Below, piece by piece: positions 48,112 through 62,577 of a DNA stretch of 64,000 nucleotides. Within the stretch, counting starts at the first letter, position 1, and each line of letters starts with the position of its first letter. Position numbers and translations under genes: made by a program. This stretch comes from Eubacterium sp. (GTDB lineage: Bacteria; Bacillota; Clostridia; Peptostreptococcales; Anaerovoracaceae). The notes beneath the pieces are model-generated. The model had not been told where the DNA came from and searched no databases. It worked only from the letters and a program-made list of their open reading frames with translations. Location: NCBI GenBank assembly GCA_021769965.1, contig JAETRU010000003.1, positions 78,828 through 142,827 on the forward strand. The letters run 5' to 3'.

Positions 48112-48611
48112 ATGAAAGTATATCAGCCTCTGCTGTATGTGGACTGGAATCTTCTCTTCACGGCAGTAACGCTTCTGGTTCTGTTTCTGATCCTGAAGCA
48201 TTTCTTCTTTGAGAAAGTACATAATTTCATGGAAGCCCGTGAAAAGATGGTCAAGGATTCTCTTCTGCGGGCAGAGAATGTTAACCGGGAGGCGGAGGAT
48301 AAGCTGCAGATGTACAGGGATAAACTGCAGCAGGCAGACGACGAAGGTCGGAAGATCGTGAAAGAGGCCAGAGCGTCAGCGAAGCTGCAGGCAGGGGAGA
48401 TCGTGGAGGAAGCGGATAAAAAGGCCAGAAACCTGATCGAGCACGCGCAGAAGGAGATACGGCGGGAGGAATATCACGCAAGAAAGGCTCTGCAGGAAGA
48501 GATCGGTGATATGGCATTGCTGGCGGCAGAGCAGATTCTGCAGGAGGAACTGACGCCTGACAGAAAGAAACAGCTGGTCAGCCAGATTTTGCGGGAAGCA
48601 GGTGAGCATCC

Positions 48612-48627
<16 letters not shown>
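48112..48627 (+). CDS. atpF: F0 ATP synthase subunit b
   Basis: N-terminal TM then charged helix; operon position. Confidence 0.93.
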
Positions 48628-53374
<4,747 letters not shown>

Positions 53375-53407
53375 CGATGTGTGCAGTGAGGCGTGGAAGT
53401 TTTCTTT

Positions 53408-53637
53408 TTTTGGGATTTTGTTTTCTGTAGAAAACATTTAACGATGTTCGGAAAACAGAAGTATGGATGAGCAGGAAATTTTAATGAAAACGACCAGGGG
53501 ACGGGTTGATTTTATGGTCAGCCTGCCCCTTTTTGCTGCGCGTCGGGTAGGAAAAGGCAGGGAAAGGCATGGTTTGTTGCTGATTTTATCGTTTTGTTTT
53601 CTACAGAAAACATTTTTGCGATTTTGGAAAACGTGCC
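53408..53637. repeat. two dispersed palindromic repeats (GTTTTCTRYAGAAAAC family)
   Basis: TTTTGTTTTCTGTAGAAAACATTTAACGATGTTCGGAAAAC (53416-53456) and TTTTGTTTTCTACAGAAAACATTTTTGCGATTTTGGAAAAC (53592-53632). Confidence 0.8.
53495..53535 (+). terminator. probable atp operon terminator
   Basis: AGGGGACGGGTTGA...TCAGCCTGCCCCT followed by TTTT. Confidence 0.6.
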
Positions 53638-53759
53638 GGGTCGTTCAGCGTTCCGGGACCAGAAAGACGACAATTAATCGTCTCGATTTTCTTTACCGAT
53701 ATGCGTTTGACCTGAAAATATAGTATAATGGTTTAAACAAATAAACGAAGGAGGCGGGT

Positions 53760-54125
53760 ATGTTGACTGAACACAGTGAAGAGATCCGGCGCCTGGCTGA
53801 AGAATTTGAAAGCTGCCGTAAGATCCTGCTTGCGCTGGGAGATGAGAACCGGCAGCACCTCATGCTGGAGATGCTGCGCATGGGCCAGTGCGAGGGCGTT
53901 CGGGTAGGAGCCATCACGGAGAGATCTCACCTTTCCCGTCCGGCGGTGTCACACCATATCCGCATCCTGAAGGATGTCGGACTTTTGAAGGTGCGTCGGG
54001 CAGGAACGAAGAACTATTACTACTTTGACGCCGACACAGAGGCGATAAACGATCTGATCCGTATGCTGAACCACGCGAAGCAGATCATGGAACTGCTGCC
54101 GGATCGAAGCGAGATCCGCCAGTGA
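53760..54125 (+). CDS. ArsR family regulator
   Basis: ALGDENRQHLMLEMLRM, VGAITERSHLSRPAVSHHIRILKDVGLLKVRRAGTKNYYYFD. Confidence 0.9.
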   Translation: MLTEHSEEIRRLAEEFESCRKILLALGDENRQHLMLEMLRMGQCEGVRVGAITERSHLSRPAVSHHIRILKDVGLLKVRRAGTKNYYYFDADTEAINDLIRMLNHAKQIMELLPDRSEIRQ

Positions 54126-54169
54126 GAAAAGCAGCACCGACAGATAATACTTGTATGGAGGTAGAGAAA

Positions 54170-54871
54170 ATGAATTTAAGGGAAGCCATCGACGCACGCC
54201 ACAGCGTGCGCCAATATCAGGACAGACCGCTGGAGGCAGAGGTGATCGCCGCGCTGGAGGAGGAGATCAGGGACTGCAACAGGGAGAGCGGACTGCATAT
54301 CCAGCTTGTGACCGATGAACCAAATGCCTTTGACAGCTTTATGGCTCACTATGGAAAGTTCAACGGCGTCACCGATTATATCGCGCTGATCGGAAAAAGG
54401 GGGCCGGATCTGGATGAGAAGTGCGGCTACTATGGGGAGCGGCTTGTACTGAAAGCGCAGCAGCTGGGGCTGAATACCTGCTGGGTGGCGCTGACCTACA
54501 GCAAGAGCAAAGCCAAGTCGGCTTTTTCCATAGGGCAGGACGAAAAGCTCTGCGTTATCATCGCAGTCGGCTATGGCACGACTCAGGGCGTACCGCATAC
54601 ATCAAAACCCTTTGACAAGGTGGTACAGTCAGAAGGAACGCTGCCCGACTGGTTTAAGAACGGCGTTGAGGCCGCTTTGCTGGCGCCGACAGCGATGAAT
54701 CAGCAGAAGTTCGTGTTTTCTCTGGACGGCGGGCGCGCAGCTGCAAAAGCAGGCAGGGGATTCTACGCCAAAGTGGATCTCGGCATCGTCAAGTATCACT
54801 TTGAGCTCGGTGCCGGCAAAGATTCATCTGTATGGATGGATCAGAACTTACGGCAAACGCACGAATGCTAA
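54170..54871 (+). CDS. nitroreductase family protein
   Basis: MNLREAIDARHSVRQYQDRPLE, LIGKRGPDLDEKCGYYGERLVLKAQQLGLNTCWVAL. Confidence 0.9.
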   Translation: MNLREAIDARHSVRQYQDRPLEAEVIAALEEEIRDCNRESGLHIQLVTDEPNAFDSFMAHYGKFNGVTDYIALIGKRGPDLDEKCGYYGERLVLKAQQLGLNTCWVALTYSKSKAKSAFSIGQDEKLCVIIAVGYGTTQGVPHTSKPFDKVVQSEGTLPDWFKNGVEAALLAPTAMNQQKFVFSLDGGRAAAKAGRGFYAKVDLGIVKYHFELGAGKDSSVWMDQNLRQTHEC

Positions 54872-54884
54872 ATATGCTGGAATA

Positions 54885-55228
54885 TCCCGCAAATCAATAA
54901 CTTCGCTTATATCGGGAGCTGCTTGACCAGCTGGAAGCGTTGGATTTCCCGTGAAATATGTTTTTTGATCTCTGCGGGAGATTTTTATCGACCTGACAGT
55001 TCTGATTTTCCCGCATCTGTTATTTTTCGGCTGTGACGGGAGATTTTTTTCGCATTTCCTCAGCAAAACGCTTCCTCAGCAGCCAGTTTGAGCAGTTTGC
55101 GGGACATCTGGCTGATTTCAGCAGCTAAAATCCTCCTGCAACATAGGATCTTGCTTATCTGCGGGGATTCTATCGCTTTTTAGCAAGCCCGGTTCTCCCG
55201 TAATTATCACACACTCTACATTGCGGGA
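54885..55228. repeat. degenerate tandem array, six units at 62(63)-bp period with TCCCG-N23-CGGGA arms
   Basis: Left arms at 54885, 54947, 55009, (55072 degenerate), 55134 (TCCTG), 55196; matching right arms at 54913, 54975, 55037, 55100, 55162 (CGGGG), 55224. Inter-arm distance is 23 nt in each intact unit and in the wobble-paired fifth. Confidence 0.85.
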
Positions 55229-55462
55229 ATTTGACTTTTGCCCGCACGGCTTTCATGGCCTGACTGGCAGAGCTTTTGTAATGCAGGATCTCAGAGAGCA
55301 GGCAGTGATAGCGGGCAACATCTGGCTTAGCTTTTGCAAAATCGGCCTGCCCAGTTGACTGCTTGAGATACGGAGACGGTTTCCGTGATCAGAGCTGAGA
55401 AATACTTGCGTATGCACTCTCCGTATGATATGCTGTAGATAAGTAAAGGAGGGTGAGTGGCC

Positions 55463-55678
55463 ATGAGTAAACCTGTAGAATTTTGTACCTGTACAGATAG
55501 AGATTGTCCCTTTAATCCTGTAAATCACGACCAGGGCTGCACGCCGTGTATTGCCAAGAATCTGAAGGCGGGCGAGATTCCGAGCTGTTTCTTTAACATC
55601 GTAGATCCGGAAGGAAAGGCTGACAGAGGGGCGTATCTGCGCAAAGACTTTGCAAGGATCGTTATGGAGATGGAGTAA
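55463..55678 (+). CDS. small cysteine-rich protein (DUF6485-like)
   Basis: FCTCTDRDCPFNPVNHDQGCTPCIAKNLKAGEIPSCFFN; SD GGAGGGTGAG. Confidence 0.65.
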   Translation: MSKPVEFCTCTDRDCPFNPVNHDQGCTPCIAKNLKAGEIPSCFFNIVDPEGKADRGAYLRKDFARIVMEME

Positions 55679-55689
55679 AGGAGCCACGC

Positions 55690-55914
55690 ATGATAGAAAA
55701 GGGGAAGAGGAAAATCATCATAAGGTGCTGCTCTGTAGTCCTGATGATCTTTGCCGTCGTGTTTGGAAGCACCTTTCCTAACAATTACTGTCTGGGAGAC
55801 AGGATATTTGCAGGCTTAGGGCTAAACGCCTGGTCCGAGGGTACCCAGGGGAATCATTATCCAGCCATCCTTGCGCTGGTCATGGTTGCCGCATGGGCGA
55901 TCAGTCTGATTTAA
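55690..55914 (+). CDS. small membrane protein, hypothetical
   Basis: 74 aa, two TM segments. Confidence 0.55.
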   Translation: MIEKGKRKIIIRCCSVVLMIFAVVFGSTFPNNYCLGDRIFAGLGLNAWSEGTQGNHYPAILALVMVAAWAISLI

Positions 55915-55928
55915 GAGAATCAAAGCCT

Positions 55929-55963
55929 CACGCGGGCGCAAGATACTGCCGGCGTGAGGTTTT
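55929..55963. terminator. bidirectional terminator
   Basis: CCTCACGC...GCGTGAGG followed by TTTT. Confidence 0.8.
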
Positions 55964-55980
55964 GTTATGTTTGATTTGAG

Positions 55981-56670
55981 CTATTCCGCCATATCAAAGA
56001 ACTCGCAGCCCAGGGCCTGCAGCTTTTCCATGACCCATGGGCGGATCATGGTGCCTTCTTCTTCGATGGTTTTAAGAGATTTCGCTTCTCCCGCCATGAG
56101 GCCTGTGACCTTTTTCAATACCGATTCCGCGTCCTCTGGTTTGATGAACACGATGCCGTCGGCGTCAGCGACGACGATATCACCTGGACGGACGGTCCTT
56201 CCGCCGCAGCTGACTGGCGTATTGACCTCGCCGGGGCCGTTTTTCCATGGACCGTCAGGAATGACTGCTTTCGCGTAAACCGGAAGGCCGGTGGCCGCGA
56301 TATCCTCTTTGTCCCGCAGGGCGCCGTCTACAATGATGCCGCCGATTTTTTTGGTCAGAAGGTAGTTCACCATGATCTCGCCGAAGATAGCCCGCTCCGT
56401 ATAGCCGCCGGCATCAATGACGAAGATGTCGCCTTCCTTCGCCAGATCGAGAGCGTAGTGGAACATCAGATTATCACCGGGGCTGACCTTCACCGTCAGA
56501 GCAGGGCCTACCAGCCCGGCCTTTCCGATGGGTTTAATGGAAGAGTTTACCGCAGCCTGCCTCCCCATGCAGTCGTCCAGATTGGCGACAGGAATGTTAC
56601 GAAAACGGTCTAACAGCTCCTTCGGCGGTCTTTTAAAATCTTTATATACTCTGCAGTTTATATTGTTCAT
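55981..56670 (-). CDS. RraA-like / HMG aldolase family protein
   Basis: NLDDCMGRQAAVNSSIKPI, GPALTVKVSPGDNLMFHYALDLAKEGDIFVIDAGG, GIIVDGALRDKEDI. Confidence 0.88.
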   Translation of the reverse strand: MNNINCRVYKDFKRPPKELLDRFRNIPVANLDDCMGRQAAVNSSIKPIGKAGLVGPALTVKVSPGDNLMFHYALDLAKEGDIFVIDAGGYTERAIFGEIMVNYLLTKKIGGIIVDGALRDKEDIAATGLPVYAKAVIPDGPWKNGPGEVNTPVSCGGRTVRPGDIVVADADGIVFIKPEDAESVLKKVTGLMAGEAKSLKTIEEEGTMIRPWVMEKLQALGCEFFDMAE

Positions 56671-57860
56671 TTCTCGTTACCTCCGTTGATTTTTCTGATG
56701 GCAGCGTCCATACGTCTGAGCGCTTCTCTAAGATCTTCCTCAGCTGTAGCAAAGGACATGCGGACACAGTAGCTGCCGCCCAGTCCGTAGGAATCACCGG
56801 GAACTACTGCCACCTTTGCTTCATCCAGCAGATAGTCCGCGATTTCGAAACTGTTTCGGCCAGCCAGATCTATTTTTGCCCAGGCGTAGAACGCGCCTGA
56901 AGGCTTGTGGCATGTGACGCCGGGGATAGCGTTGAGTCCGTCAACAAAGAAGTTCCGGCGGCGCAGGTAGCTTGCCGTCATGGTCTGTATGTCGTCTTCA
57001 CAGTCCAGAGCAGCCAGCGCCGCTTCCATGGAAAACTGGCTGAGACAGCTGACGGCGTGCTGGCTCAGCAGAGAGATCATCTTGACTACAGGCAGAGGCG
57101 CACAGATGTAACCCAGCCGCCATCCGGTCATAGCCGTGGATTTTGAAAAGCCGTTGATAGTGATGACTCTGTCTTTGATGCGGTCCATGCTGCCCAGACT
57201 GACGCTTTTTGCTCCATCGTAGACAATTCGCTCATAGATCTCATCAGCGATCAGAATCAGATCGTGATCCAGGGCAAAATCAGCCAGTACCTCCGCTTCC
57301 TCCGCGGACAAAATGCACCCGGTCGGGTTATTCGGATAGTTGACGATGACCGCCCGCGTGTTTGATGTGACGTGGGCTTCCAGTACCGGCCGTGTGATGC
57401 GGTAGTTATCTTCAAAGGATAATTCCACATCGACAGGTACGCCGCCGGAAGCAGTGACGATAGGTCCGTAGGAGACCCACGCCGGATCGAGGATCATGAC
57501 CTCGTCGCCTGCTGCAGGTGTGATCAGGGCGCGAACAGTCTCATAGACGGCATATTTACCGCCCGGAGTCATGATAATGTTATCTGCGCTGCATGAGATG
57601 CCGTTTTCTTCTGTCAGTTTACGGGCGATGCGTTTTCGCAGAGCAGGCAGTCCCAAGGCCGGGCCGTAGTGGGTGTGTCCGCTGGCAATACCGCTGATGC
57701 CGGCGATTCTGGCCTTTGCGGGCGTATCAAAGTCAGGTTCGCCAGTGGCCAGAGTGATGATGTCTACGCCCTCGGCCTTCAGTTTTTTGGCCTTTTCGCT
57801 AACGGCCAGAGAAGCCGAAGGCGGGATGTTTAAAAGGTTTTGATTAAATCTGTATTCCAT
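56667..57860 (-). CDS. class I pyridoxal phosphate aminotransferase
   Basis: TLATGEPDFDTPAKAR, VNYPNNPTGCILS, INGFSKSTAMTGWRLGY; 4-bp overlap with the RraA-like gene. Confidence 0.93.
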   Translation of the reverse strand: MEYRFNQNLLNIPPSASLAVSEKAKKLKAEGVDIITLATGEPDFDTPAKARIAGISGIASGHTHYGPALGLPALRKRIARKLTEENGISCSADNIIMTPGGKYAVYETVRALITPAAGDEVMILDPAWVSYGPIVTASGGVPVDVELSFEDNYRITRPVLEAHVTSNTRAVIVNYPNNPTGCILSAEEAEVLADFALDHDLILIADEIYERIVYDGAKSVSLGSMDRIKDRVITINGFSKSTAMTGWRLGYICAPLPVVKMISLLSQHAVSCLSQFSMEAALAALDCEDDIQTMTASYLRRRNFFVDGLNAIPGVTCHKPSGAFYAWAKIDLAGRNSFEIADYLLDEAKVAVVPGDSYGLGGSYCVRMSFATAEEDLREALRRMDAAIRKINGGNEK

Positions 57861-58092
57861 GATGTGTTACCTCCACGTTTTCTTGACATCAGTGTATGCG
57901 TCGCAGAGCGAAAAGTCCAATGAAAGGTTTGCCTATTAAATAGCAAGGGTTTCGATATTTCGTGATAAATTATCAAAATCGTTTATATTTAATACCCAAA
58001 AAATACATTTTACATACGACTATGCGGGGCCGTATAATGGGAGCATGTTAAGAGCTCTGAACTACCCAACGAAAAAGGAGGTTCAATAAAGA

Positions 58093-59493
58093 ATGAGTAT
58101 TCTCGATACGACCAATAATGAAAATACTAAAAAGGAAAGAGTAGAGTTTTATGGCGGTTTTCTCGGCGCGTGGCTTCCGATCATAGTCATGGTCGTCGGA
58201 CTGATCATAGGAACGATCATCGGAGGAGGCGGGATACTGCGGTTCAGCCTGGTCACCGTGCTCTGTATGTTTCTCGGATTTCTGCTTGCAAAGGATAAGA
58301 AAGCGTTTGGTAATATTGCCGTCGCGGGTATCCGCAATAACATGCTTGCGATCATTATTTTAGCTTTTATTCTGGCAGGGCTGCTTTCACAGCTGCTGCG
58401 GCAGAGCGGTCTCATCAACGGTCTGATATGGCTGGCCAGTCTGGTCGATTTTAATGCTGGACTTATTCCGCTGATCTGTTTTCTGATCTGCGTGCTGATC
58501 TCTACATCCTGCGGAACATCTTCCGGTGCTGTCGCTGCGGTCTGCCCGGTCATGCTGCCGCTGGGTGTCAGCCTGGGCTGTGATCCGGGGCTGGTCTGCG
58601 CGGCGGTGGTTAGTGGAGCTATTTTTGGAGATAATCTGGCGCCGATTTCCGATACCACCATTGCGTCAGCGCTGACACAGGGCGCGCAGGTAGGCGACGT
58701 GGTGAAGACCAGACTGCCATATTCCCTTATTGCGGGAGGTATTTCCGCTGTGCTCTTTGTCGTCTTCGGCCTTTCCACTACGGAAGGAAACGCTATGGAG
58801 TCTCTGACACTGGATTCCTCTGACGCAAAGGCTCTGGTGCTGCTGGTACTGCCGGTCATCATGGTCATTATGATGAAGAAGGGATGGGATCTGGTAGCGA
58901 CTCTCATCGTCTGCAATATCGCAGGCATCGTGCTCGATCTGGCGTTGGGCTGTATTTCTCCATCAGTGATGTTTTCCAATGAAGGCCCTATCGTCGCGGG
59001 CATGTCCGGCATGATGAATTTGCTGCTATATATCATGATCCTGTTTATCCTGCTGGAGATACTCACGGTCAGCGGCGCCTTTGACGTTATGGTGGAGTGG
59101 CTTTCTTCCAAGTGTAAAGGACCTCGTTCTGCGGAGCTGGTCTGCATGCTGGCTGTAGCTATCAGCACCATCGCTGCGGGCGGAAGTGCTCCGGCTATCA
59201 TGTTCTGCGGCCCGATGGTGCGCAAGATGACTAAAAAGTTTAAGATCGAGCGGACCCGCGGTTCCAATATTATGGATGGCACAGCCTGCGGTATCAGCGG
59301 CCTGCTGCCTTACGGAAGCTGTGTCATGCTGTGTCTGGGATTTGCGGCAGATATGGACGGCATCGAAGCCGGATTCTCCTTCGCGGACATCATTCCGTAT
59401 AACTTCCACAGTATCTTCCTGCTGCTTCTGTTTATCCTGAGCATCGTTACAGGTATCGGCAGAAGAACCGTAACAGAGGAAGAAGCGGAGTAG
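58093..59493 (+). CDS. NhaC family Na+/H+ antiporter-like
   Basis: TSCGTSSGAVAAVCPVMLPLGVSLGCDPGLVCAAVVSGAIFGDNLAPISDTTIASALTQGA. Confidence 0.9.
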   Translation: MSILDTTNNENTKKERVEFYGGFLGAWLPIIVMVVGLIIGTIIGGGGILRFSLVTVLCMFLGFLLAKDKKAFGNIAVAGIRNNMLAIIILAFILAGLLSQLLRQSGLINGLIWLASLVDFNAGLIPLICFLICVLISTSCGTSSGAVAAVCPVMLPLGVSLGCDPGLVCAAVVSGAIFGDNLAPISDTTIASALTQGAQVGDVVKTRLPYSLIAGGISAVLFVVFGLSTTEGNAMESLTLDSSDAKALVLLVLPVIMVIMMKKGWDLVATLIVCNIAGIVLDLALGCISPSVMFSNEGPIVAGMSGMMNLLLYIMILFILLEILTVSGAFDVMVEWLSSKCKGPRSAELVCMLAVAISTIAAGGSAPAIMFCGPMVRKMTKKFKIERTRGSNIMDGTACGISGLLPYGSCVMLCLGFAADMDGIEAGFSFADIIPYNFHSIFLLLLFILSIVTGIGRRTVTEEEAE

Positions 59494-59527
59494 AACTGAA
59501 TATACATACAATAAATGCATGAAACTT

Positions 59528-59567
59528 AAAAGGAGCCAGGTTCCGATTTGGATACCGGGCTCCTTTT
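59528..59567. terminator. bidirectional terminator
   Basis: AAAAGGAGCC...GGCTCCTTTT. Confidence 0.8.
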
Positions 59568-59588
59568 ATATAGGAAAGGATTGGCTTA

Positions 59589-60767
59589 TTATATAAGAAA
59601 TTCCTTAATACCAGCAAGAAGTGCGTCGACTTCTTCTTCCGTGTTGTAATAGTGCATGGACGCACGGATACCGCCGGTACCGGCGTTACAGCGCAGGGAT
59701 ACGTAGATATTTCGGTCAAGGAGAAAAGATACCAGCTGTCTTTCTCTAGAAACGTCGTTATTTTTGAATCCGAAGTTAAAAACCACGATTGAGGACATGT
59801 GTGCGGGATCACTGCTGCTACCGGGCGTGATGCCTAATCTGCGCAGTCCGTCCATATAATGAATGACCAGAGATTTGATATGGGTCTCGATAGCAGCCGG
59901 TTCTTTTTCCAGCAGTATCTGTACAGCGCGGGTCAGACCCAATGCGCCGGTATAGTTGCCATAGCCGCCATTCTCAAATTTGGCCGCTGTTTCGATGATA
60001 TCATAATCGTCAAAGGGAGTTCTTGCCGGAGATTCCAGATAAGAGACGAAATCACTATAGGGATGTGGCGGTTTGATTTTCATGGCTGCATAAAAGCCTG
60101 GTTCCAGCACTTTGATTAATTCCTTTCGGATATAGAGAAATCCCATGCCAAAGGGGTTTCCCAGCCATTTTTTACCGCCGGCACAATAAAAGTCCACACC
60201 GGTTTCTTTTACATTGACTGCCATGGCGCCGACTTCCTGTATGCCGTCAGCAACAACCAGAATGCCGTGGGCATGAGCAAAGTCAACGATATCTTTCAGA
60301 TCGGCGCGATACCCGTTGACCTCCTGTACTGCTGCTAACACAATAACTCTGGTATGCCCATCGGTGCAGCGGGCAAAATCTTCCGAAGTCAAGGTGCCGT
60401 CGGTGGATACGCTGCGGATTTCAAAACCGATCTTTTCCTGTTTTCGTTTCCAGCAGAGGGTAGAGGCCATGTATTCCAGATCCGCCACCAGTACGTTGTC
60501 TTCTTTTTCCAAAGGTATGGCGTCAGCTATGATGCCAAGGCCATGAGAGGTGCTTTCCACCAGAGCGATCTCATCCTCGCTGCAGTGAATCAGTCTGCTG
60601 ACTGCTTTGCGCGCGGCGGCGTAGTAAGTCAGGCATTTGTTACTGATATCTGTTGCTGACATAGATGGATCCCGGTGAAGGTCAGCATAGTCTTTACCAG
60701 CCTGAAGCACCCATGGATCGGCAAGAGATGTGCAGGCGTTGTCCAGATATATTTTCTTTTGATTCAT
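59589..60767 (-). CDS. class V aminotransferase / cysteine desulfurase-like
   Basis: KKIYLDNACTSLADPWVL, ESTSHGLGIIAD, FYCAGGKKWLGNPFGMGFLYIRKEL. Confidence 0.88.
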   Translation of the reverse strand: MNQKKIYLDNACTSLADPWVLQAGKDYADLHRDPSMSATDISNKCLTYYAAARKAVSRLIHCSEDEIALVESTSHGLGIIADAIPLEKEDNVLVADLEYMASTLCWKRKQEKIGFEIRSVSTDGTLTSEDFARCTDGHTRVIVLAAVQEVNGYRADLKDIVDFAHAHGILVVADGIQEVGAMAVNVKETGVDFYCAGGKKWLGNPFGMGFLYIRKELIKVLEPGFYAAMKIKPPHPYSDFVSYLESPARTPFDDYDIIETAAKFENGGYGNYTGALGLTRAVQILLEKEPAAIETHIKSLVIHYMDGLRRLGITPGSSSDPAHMSSIVVFNFGFKNNDVSRERQLVSFLLDRNIYVSLRCNAGTGGIRASMHYYNTEEEVDALLAGIKEFLI

Positions 60768-60930
60768 ATTTACTTTTTCCTCCAATATGTATATCTATTA
60801 AAATTATACTATCAAAGAAGGTCAGCAAAAAATGAAAAGAACTGATTAAAAATATCGAAAGAATTTATAAAGCGTCTTCCGGCCGTTGAAAGATGCCGAA
60901 AGACGCTGATTGCATTTGGATATAGATGAT

Positions 60931-61791
60931 TTAATCAAAGTACTTCTCCGCGAATTCCCGCAGCCATCTGTCGGCGGAGGCCCGCAGGGTCAGGTAACAC
61001 GGCATCTGGGGCGCCGGTTCTTTGATATCGTAAATGTGAAACTGATCCAGAGATTCAAAGGTATCTGTATGGGAACGGGGAATCATGCACCATCCGTCCT
61101 GAGGCATGGTACTGATGATCATATCCGCGCTGTCTACCTGGATGTGAAACTGCATGTCCGGACCGAACCGCTGTTTGTAAAATGCCGCGGTCACCGGATT
61201 GTCCAGACCGACGCCTTTGATCATCACGGCCTTTCGCGGGTCCAGATCCGCGGGATCGAGCGCGGACTCCTGACGCGGTTCCTTTGATTTTTCTACGATG
61301 ACCATAGGGAAAGCGTCTACTGCGCGAACGATGATGTTATCCTGTTCACCGCAGACATATCCAAGCCCGATATCGATCTCATTTTTGGAGACCAGGGAAG
61401 GTACTGCATCGGAATTGCGGGTATGCAGCGCAAGTCGGATATCCGGCTCCTGTTCGGAGATCAGATTGTAGACAGGGGCGAATACGTTGTTAACACTGGT
61501 CGGCGCCGCAATGCGGACCAGGCGGACATTCAGAGCTTCTTTGAAAGCCATGGCCTTCTGGTAGACCTGCATCCACTCCTCGGCAATAGGCAGAAAGGCT
61601 TCTCCGCGAGGTGACAGCGTGACGCCGGATATGCCTTTGCTCCGGTTGACTAAATGCACACCAAGATCGTCTTCCAGAGACTTCAGCCGGTAGCTGAGCG
61701 CTGACTGGGAGACAAAGAGACTGTCGGCAGCCTTGGTGATATTCTTTTGTTCCGCGATGGCAAGAAATGCTTCGATCTGTTTGTATTCCAT
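60931..61791 (-). CDS. LysR family transcriptional regulator
   Basis: MEYKQIEAFLAIAEQKNITKAADSLFVSQSALSYRLKSLEDDLGVHLVNR. Confidence 0.93.
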   Translation of the reverse strand: MEYKQIEAFLAIAEQKNITKAADSLFVSQSALSYRLKSLEDDLGVHLVNRSKGISGVTLSPRGEAFLPIAEEWMQVYQKAMAFKEALNVRLVRIAAPTSVNNVFAPVYNLISEQEPDIRLALHTRNSDAVPSLVSKNEIDIGLGYVCGEQDNIIVRAVDAFPMVIVEKSKEPRQESALDPADLDPRKAVMIKGVGLDNPVTAAFYKQRFGPDMQFHIQVDSADMIISTMPQDGWCMIPRSHTDTFESLDQFHIYDIKEPAPQMPCYLTLRASADRWLREFAEKYFD

Positions 61792-61804
61792 AGGTGGTCC
61801 TTAA

Positions 61805-62455
61805 TTATACGATCATATCGTATGCCGCGTAGGTCGGGGTCCAGTGAGTTTCCGTCAGATACCTGAAGAGACCGTATTTATCCTTTTCACGGAACAGGCG
61901 GAGGATCTCCCGGTGCTCATCGTTGGTAGCGAAGAAAACGTCTTTGGTATCTTCGGGCATGTCTTCGCTGTAGGTTTTCTTCAGCAGTTTGTTTTTTGAC
62001 TTGGCGATGGTGTCGATCAAAGCGTTGTTGCCGCACTTGTCTATATACAGCTGATGGAAGGTCACCTGCTGTTTGTGGTACATTTCGTAGTTGCCCGCTT
62101 TGATGGCGAGATCCATGGTTTCGATATAGAAATCCAGGTCTGCGTAATCCTGCTCGGTCAAAGTGTCACAGGCCAGCTGCGCGGCGTATCCGTCCAGGAC
62201 GCCGATGACGGTGTACAGCTCGCAGACATCACGCTCTGACATGGAGCGAATGATGAAACCGCGGCGTGCCTTGTTTTCCAGAATCCCTTCGGCAGACAGC
62301 TGGATCAGTGCCTCCCTGACCGGAGTGCGGCTGATATTCAGCTCTTCGCAGATAACATTTTCGTTGATGCGCTGGTCAGGCAGAAGACTGCCGTCACGGA
62401 TCTGTTCGGCAATATATTCATATACGTGGTCTTTCAGTGTCTTGAATCTTTCCAT
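61805..62455 (-). CDS. GntR family regulator (FCD type)
   Basis: DHVYEYIAEQIRDGSLLPDQRINENVICEELNISRTPVREALIQLSAEGIL. Confidence 0.92.
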   Translation of the reverse strand: MERFKTLKDHVYEYIAEQIRDGSLLPDQRINENVICEELNISRTPVREALIQLSAEGILENKARRGFIIRSMSERDVCELYTVIGVLDGYAAQLACDTLTEQDYADLDFYIETMDLAIKAGNYEMYHKQQVTFHQLYIDKCGNNALIDTIAKSKNKLLKKTYSEDMPEDTKDVFFATNDEHREILRLFREKDKYGLFRYLTETHWTPTYAAYDMIV

Positions 62456-62577
62456 AATATTTTCTCCTCAGTGTTCTATATATAATATATCCTATTAGAG
62501 AGGGGTTCGTCAACCCAAACTATCATAACCATCACGGGAAAACAGAAAGCCTGGAAAGGGATCGTGCGGTACTTCAC

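Noticed and set aside
53420-53632. Fourth 62-bp array after atpC
   Set aside because: Only two copies, 176 bp apart, which does not fit the 62-63 bp period; reported separately as dispersed repeats.
54885-55228. CRISPR-like array (arms as repeats, 23-nt loops as spacers)
   Set aside because: Arms are only 5-7 bp, the interiors look like diverged copies of one repeat, and no cas genes are present.
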